A stretch of 18,518 nucleotides of DNA, from assembly GCA_964402115.1 (NCBI GenBank), contig CAYOBW010000133.1, forward strand, positions 1-18,518, read 5' to 3'. A program made the translations under genes and the position numbers. Below, piece after piece: positions 15,976 to 18,518 of the stretch. The number at the start of each line of letters is the position of its first letter. The first letter of the stretch is position 1. The notes beneath the pieces were generated by a model that was not told the DNA's origin, did no database searches, and saw nothing but the letters and a program-made list of their open reading frames with translations. This DNA is from CAYOBW01 sp964402115 (GTDB lineage Bacteria; Verrucomicrobiota; Kiritimatiellia; UBA8416; CAYOBW01).

Positions 15976-16971
15976 TTACGCTCCCTCGGGCAAGCATGTG
16001 CCCAGCCCCCGGCGACGGGCATTGTCCAACGCGCGCGCCGCGGCGCAAAGATCCTGGATCGCCACGCCGACAGACTTGAACAGGGTCACTTCCTCCGTGC
16101 TGCCCCGGCCCGGCGACCGACCGAGCACGATGTCGCCCAGCTCGGTCCCGAAATGCGACTCCTGGATCAAGCCCTGCCGCAGGGGAGTGAGCAAGTCGCC
16201 GGCCTCTTCCAGCGCCGAGGCCCGGTGGTCGACCACCACGCGGGCACGGCAGACGGTCGCGGCCGGGATTTCCACCACTTCGGGCCGGTAGGACCCGACG
16301 GCATTGATGTGAACGCCCGGCTTCAGCTCGCTGTCGGCGAAGACGGGGGATGTCGACGTGGTCGCCGTGCAGATGACATCGGCGCCTGCCAGGGCCTCCG
16401 CGGGGCTGGAGGCGCGTTCGACAGGCACGCCGTGCTGGCGGGTCATTTCCGCGGCGAACCGATCCGCGGCGGCAGGGTCGGCGTCATAGACGCAGACCTT
16501 CCGGATGGGGCGAACGGCACAAACGGCTTCCAACTGGCTGCGCGCCTGCACGCCGGCGCCAAACATGGCCACCGCCATGGCATCGGGGCGGGCCAGCAGG
16601 TCGGTGGCGAGGCCGGATGCGGCCCCCGTCCGGATGGCAGTCAGGCTGCCGCCGTCCATCACGGCCAGGCGCTCGCCCGTGACCCCGTCCGCCAGGGTGA
16701 CCAGCGCCTGGATCAGCGGGAGTCCTCTCTGCCGGTTCCGGCTGAACACCGTGAGGAACTTCAAAACGAAGAGCTTCTGCGCCGCCGAGTGGCACGTCAT
16801 GACCAGCGCGACGCCATGTTCGGCAGGCGCGGCGATGTGCTGGCGCGGCGGCAGCGTCACCTGGCCGCCCGACAGCTGCCCGAACGCATCCCGCATCGCC
16901 GCGATGGCATCGGGCATCGGCAAGGCGCGGCGCACGTCCGCGGCGGACAGGTAGAGGAGTGGTGTTTTCAT
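15976..16971 (-). CDS. Ornithine cyclodeaminase/mu-crystallin family oxidoreductase (probable ketimine reductase)
   Basis: A 331-residue cytosolic NAD(P)-dependent enzyme with no signal peptide. The start at 16971 forms ATGA with the serine dehydratase stop, indicating translational coupling; an in-frame ATG 15 bases upstream would add only MLLLL. Family signatures: K71 in LKFLTVF, MDGGSLTAIRTGAASGLAT (105-123, with R114), the Rossmann motif FGAGVQARSQ (137-146), INAVGSYRPEVVEI (222-235) and the C-terminal EEVTLFKSVGVAIQDL. True ornithine cyclodeaminases carry a catalytic Asp in an AVGGD context; aligned here it is Y228 (AVGSY). This favours the branch that reduces cyclic or linear ketimines or acts as an alanine dehydrogenase (mu-crystallin, pyrroline-2-carboxylate reductase) over ornithine deamination. 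The substrate cannot be read from sequence. Confidence 0.88.
   Translation of the reverse strand: MKTPLLYLSAADVRRALPMPDAIAAMRDAFGQLSGGQVTLPPRQHIAAPAEHGVALVMTCHSAAQKLFVLKFLTVFSRNRQRGLPLIQALVTLADGVTGERLAVMDGGSLTAIRTGAASGLATDLLARPDAMAVAMFGAGVQARSQLEAVCAVRPIRKVCVYDADPAAADRFAAEMTRQHGVPVERASSPAEALAGADVICTATTSTSPVFADSELKPGVHINAVGSYRPEVVEIPAATVCRARVVVDHRASALEEAGDLLTPLRQGLIQESHFGTELGDIVLGRSPGRGSTEEVTLFKSVGVAIQDLCAAARALDNARRRGLGTCLPEGA
15981..15987 (-). promoter_or_regulatory. Shine-Dalgarno for the DUF5703 gene inside the upstream coding region
   Basis: GAGGGAG on the minus strand lies 9 bases before the ATG at 15971 and within the last codons of the oxidoreductase gene (stop at 15978-15976). It supports the start at 15971 over an in-frame ATG at 16022 and implies coupled translation. 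Confidence 0.7.
16968..16971 (-). other. ATGA stop-start overlap (translational coupling)
   Basis: On the minus strand ATG (16971-16969) of the oxidoreductase overlaps TGA (16970-16968) of the serine dehydratase. No Shine-Dalgarno is visible before this ATG (the upstream bases read gctcctcctgctt), so re-initiation by ribosomes finishing the dehydratase is the probable route. Confidence 0.75.
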
Positions 16972-18518
16972 AAGCAGGAGGAGCACCCTGGGCCGCAGTG
17001 ACCCGGTTTCAGCGCCAGCGCCGACGGCGCGATCGCCAGCCCGCCCTTCGAGGTGCAGCGCAATTCCGGAGGCAGCGCGAGCCCGACGGCGTAGACGGCG
17101 TCGATCGTTTCATCGAGCGGGACGAAGTTGGTGTAACCGCCGAGCACGAGGTCCGCATTGACGAAGGCGCTCGCCGCGGCGACGGCATTGCGGGTGTGGC
17201 AGGGAATCTCCACGGTCCCGTGCAGCAAATCGCAAACCGATCCCATGGTGTTCTGGAAGGCAATCGCCGCCGCGTCGCACGCCTGGCGCGCCGAACCGCC
17301 GACGGCCTCCACGACGGCGGCCGCGGCCATCGCGCCCGACGCACCGATCTCCACCTGGCAGCCGGCAACCTCGGCGGCGAAGGTGCCGCGGACCGCCAGA
17401 ACCATGCCGACGGCGCCCGCGGCCAGCAGGGCCAGCGCGATCTGTTCGCGGGTGAGCGACAGCTCCTCCGCCAGGGTCACCAGCGTGCCCGGAATGACAC
17501 CCGCGGAGCCGCCGGTCGGCGCGGCGCAGACGACGCCCATTGCGCCGTCCACATGCATCACCGCCAGCGCCCGGGCCGCCGCCCGCGTGTGCCGGCTGCG
17601 CCCGGACAGCCGCGACTCGGCCTCCGCCTTGAAGATGGCCCCGGCACAGGCCGGCAGCAGCTGCAGTCCCGTGAAACCCGGATCCAGCCCGCGCTCAACG
17701 GACTGCGCCATGACAGCGTAGCGCCGCAGCATCTCCTCGATCACCGCGGACTCGCCGATTCCGAGCAGCTGGGCCTCGTGGGCCAGCGCCACCCTGCCAA
17801 GCGACCAGCCGCGCGTTTCGGCGGTCCGCACCAGCTCCGCCGCGCTGGAGCACAACGGCCGGCCCTCCTGCACGAAATAGACCGGGGTCGACTCCCACAC
17901 GCGGGCACGGGAGTCGAGCGCGTTCAATTCGGCGCGGAAGGTTCCCGGCAGTGCGCACTTTCGTCGAGCCGCCAGGCGCGCGACGCCGCCCGCCTGCGTG
18001 GCGACAGGGTCATCTAGAAGCCCGCCGGCGCGCACCAGCAGTGCGCGGGCGGCTTCGGCCTGGCCGGCGGGGACCTCGACAAGCGTCTCGAAGGCGGTGC
18101 CGTTGAATAGCACGGGGCGCCCGTCCACGCTGGTGATCTCGACCTCGCCGCCGCCGATGGAGCGAGCGACGAGGTGCAGGCGCGTGCCATCCGCCGCGGC
18201 AAGTTCGAGGTCCGTCGTGTTGGGATGATCCGCCTGCGCCAGCGGCCGGACGCGAAACGCCAGGTCCAGCCCAGCCGGGGCGGCATCGCGCAGCGCGGTG
18301 AAGAACGATTCGTCGGTCAGCGGCTTGTGCAGCAGGCCCATCGCGAAGCCGCGATCCGCGCCTTGCTGCGCGTAGGTCGCCGCGTAGGAACCGGCCGGGT
18401 CGAACGAGAGCACCGCCTGCCTGGGCGTCGCGCCGAGGATCGAGCGCGCCATGCTGCCGATGTGAAACGCGCCGGCGGTGTGCGAACTGGACGGGCCCCG
18501 CATCACGGGACCCAGGAC
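16968..18518 (-). CDS. sdaA: L-serine dehydratase (L-serine ammonia-lyase), iron-sulfur type, single chain; N-terminus cut off
   Basis: Cytosolic enzyme converting L-serine to pyruvate and ammonia with a [4Fe-4S] cluster. The frame is open to the window edge: VLGPVMRGPSSSHTAGAF is the classic N-terminal region of the beta domain, so the true start lies a few residues beyond 18518. Numbered from the GTG at 18506, the alpha domain has GVVCAAPTGGSAGVIPG (about 325-340) and cluster ligands C383 (EVAGCQVEIG), C425 (MGSVCDLLHG) and C436 (VEIPCHTRN). Their spacing of 42 and 11 is that of characterised bacterial L-serine dehydratases. The C-terminus ends in GHCGPGCSSCL; a C-terminal cysteine tail that reaches the cluster is known in this family, but here there are three cysteines close together. 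It is a fused alpha-beta form. The stop overlaps the next start by ATGA. Confidence 0.93.
   Translation of the reverse strand, partial: VLGPVMRGPSSSHTAGAFHIGSMARSILGATPRQAVLSFDPAGSYAATYAQQGADRGFAMGLLHKPLTDESFFTALRDAAPAGLDLAFRVRPLAQADHPNTTDLELAAADGTRLHLVARSIGGGEVEITSVDGRPVLFNGTAFETLVEVPAGQAEAARALLVRAGGLLDDPVATQAGGVARLAARRKCALPGTFRAELNALDSRARVWESTPVYFVQEGRPLCSSAAELVRTAETRGWSLGRVALAHEAQLLGIGESAVIEEMLRRYAVMAQSVERGLDPGFTGLQLLPACAGAIFKAEAESRLSGRSRHTRAAARALAVMHVDGAMGVVCAAPTGGSAGVIPGTLVTLAEELSLTREQIALALLAAGAVGMVLAVRGTFAAEVAGCQVEIGASGAMAAAAVVEAVGGSARQACDAAAIAFQNTMGSVCDLLHGTVEIPCHTRNAVAAASAFVNADLVLGGYTNFVPLDETIDAVYAVGLALPPELRCTSKGGLAIAPSALALKPGHCGPGCSSCL

Overview
The window is a GC-rich bacterial segment (roughly two thirds G+C by eye) in which every convincing gene lies on the minus strand. 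It reads right to left as one dense, co-directional block of eight genes. Six encode large exported carbohydrate-active enzymes with Gram-negative-type signal peptides, with F5/8-type C (discoidin-like) and other beta-sandwich accessory domains. This mix of GH106-like, GH78-like, GH95, DUF5703, GH9-like and GH5-like proteins is typical of polysaccharide degraders of the PVC group (Verrucomicrobiota, Kiritimatiellota, Lentisphaerota, Planctomycetota). That placement is an inference from gene content and base composition; there is no rRNA or other phylogenetic marker here.

Layout in transcription order: (i) 18518-16968, a single-chain iron-sulfur L-serine dehydratase whose N-terminus runs off the window; (ii) 16971-15976, an ornithine cyclodeaminase/mu-crystallin family oxidoreductase that overlaps the dehydratase stop by an ATGA; (iii) 15971-13248, an exported DUF5703 protein with a C-terminal discoidin domain, starting 4 bases after the previous stop; (iv) 13068-10228, a GH106-like alpha-L-rhamnosidase interrupted by a concanavalin-like domain; (v) 10143-8395, a GH78-like alpha-L-rhamnosidase; (vi) 8303-5925, a discoidin + CelD-type Ig + GH9-like enzyme; (vii) 5813-3021, a GH95 alpha-L-fucosidase-type enzyme with a discoidin domain inserted in its N-terminal domain; (viii) 2980-404, an enzyme with two complete GH5-like catalytic domains around a central sugar-binding domain. 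Gaps between the GH genes are 40-179 bases without a clear intrinsic terminator, so an operon-like arrangement is plausible. The left-hand 403 bases carry no recognisable gene but hold a large nested palindrome and a short tandem repeat.

As a unit, the cluster looks like a SusCD-less catabolic island for a glycan rich in deoxysugars: rhamnosidases (GH106-like, GH78) and a fucosidase-type enzyme (GH95) would strip terminal sugars, and the GH9-like and GH5-like enzymes would cut the remaining chains. The least expected feature is the tight translational coupling of two cytosolic amino-acid enzymes, serine dehydratase and a ketimine-reductase-like protein, to an exported glycosidase. That could mean the substrate is a glycoprotein or other amino-acid-bearing glycan; this is a hypothesis only.
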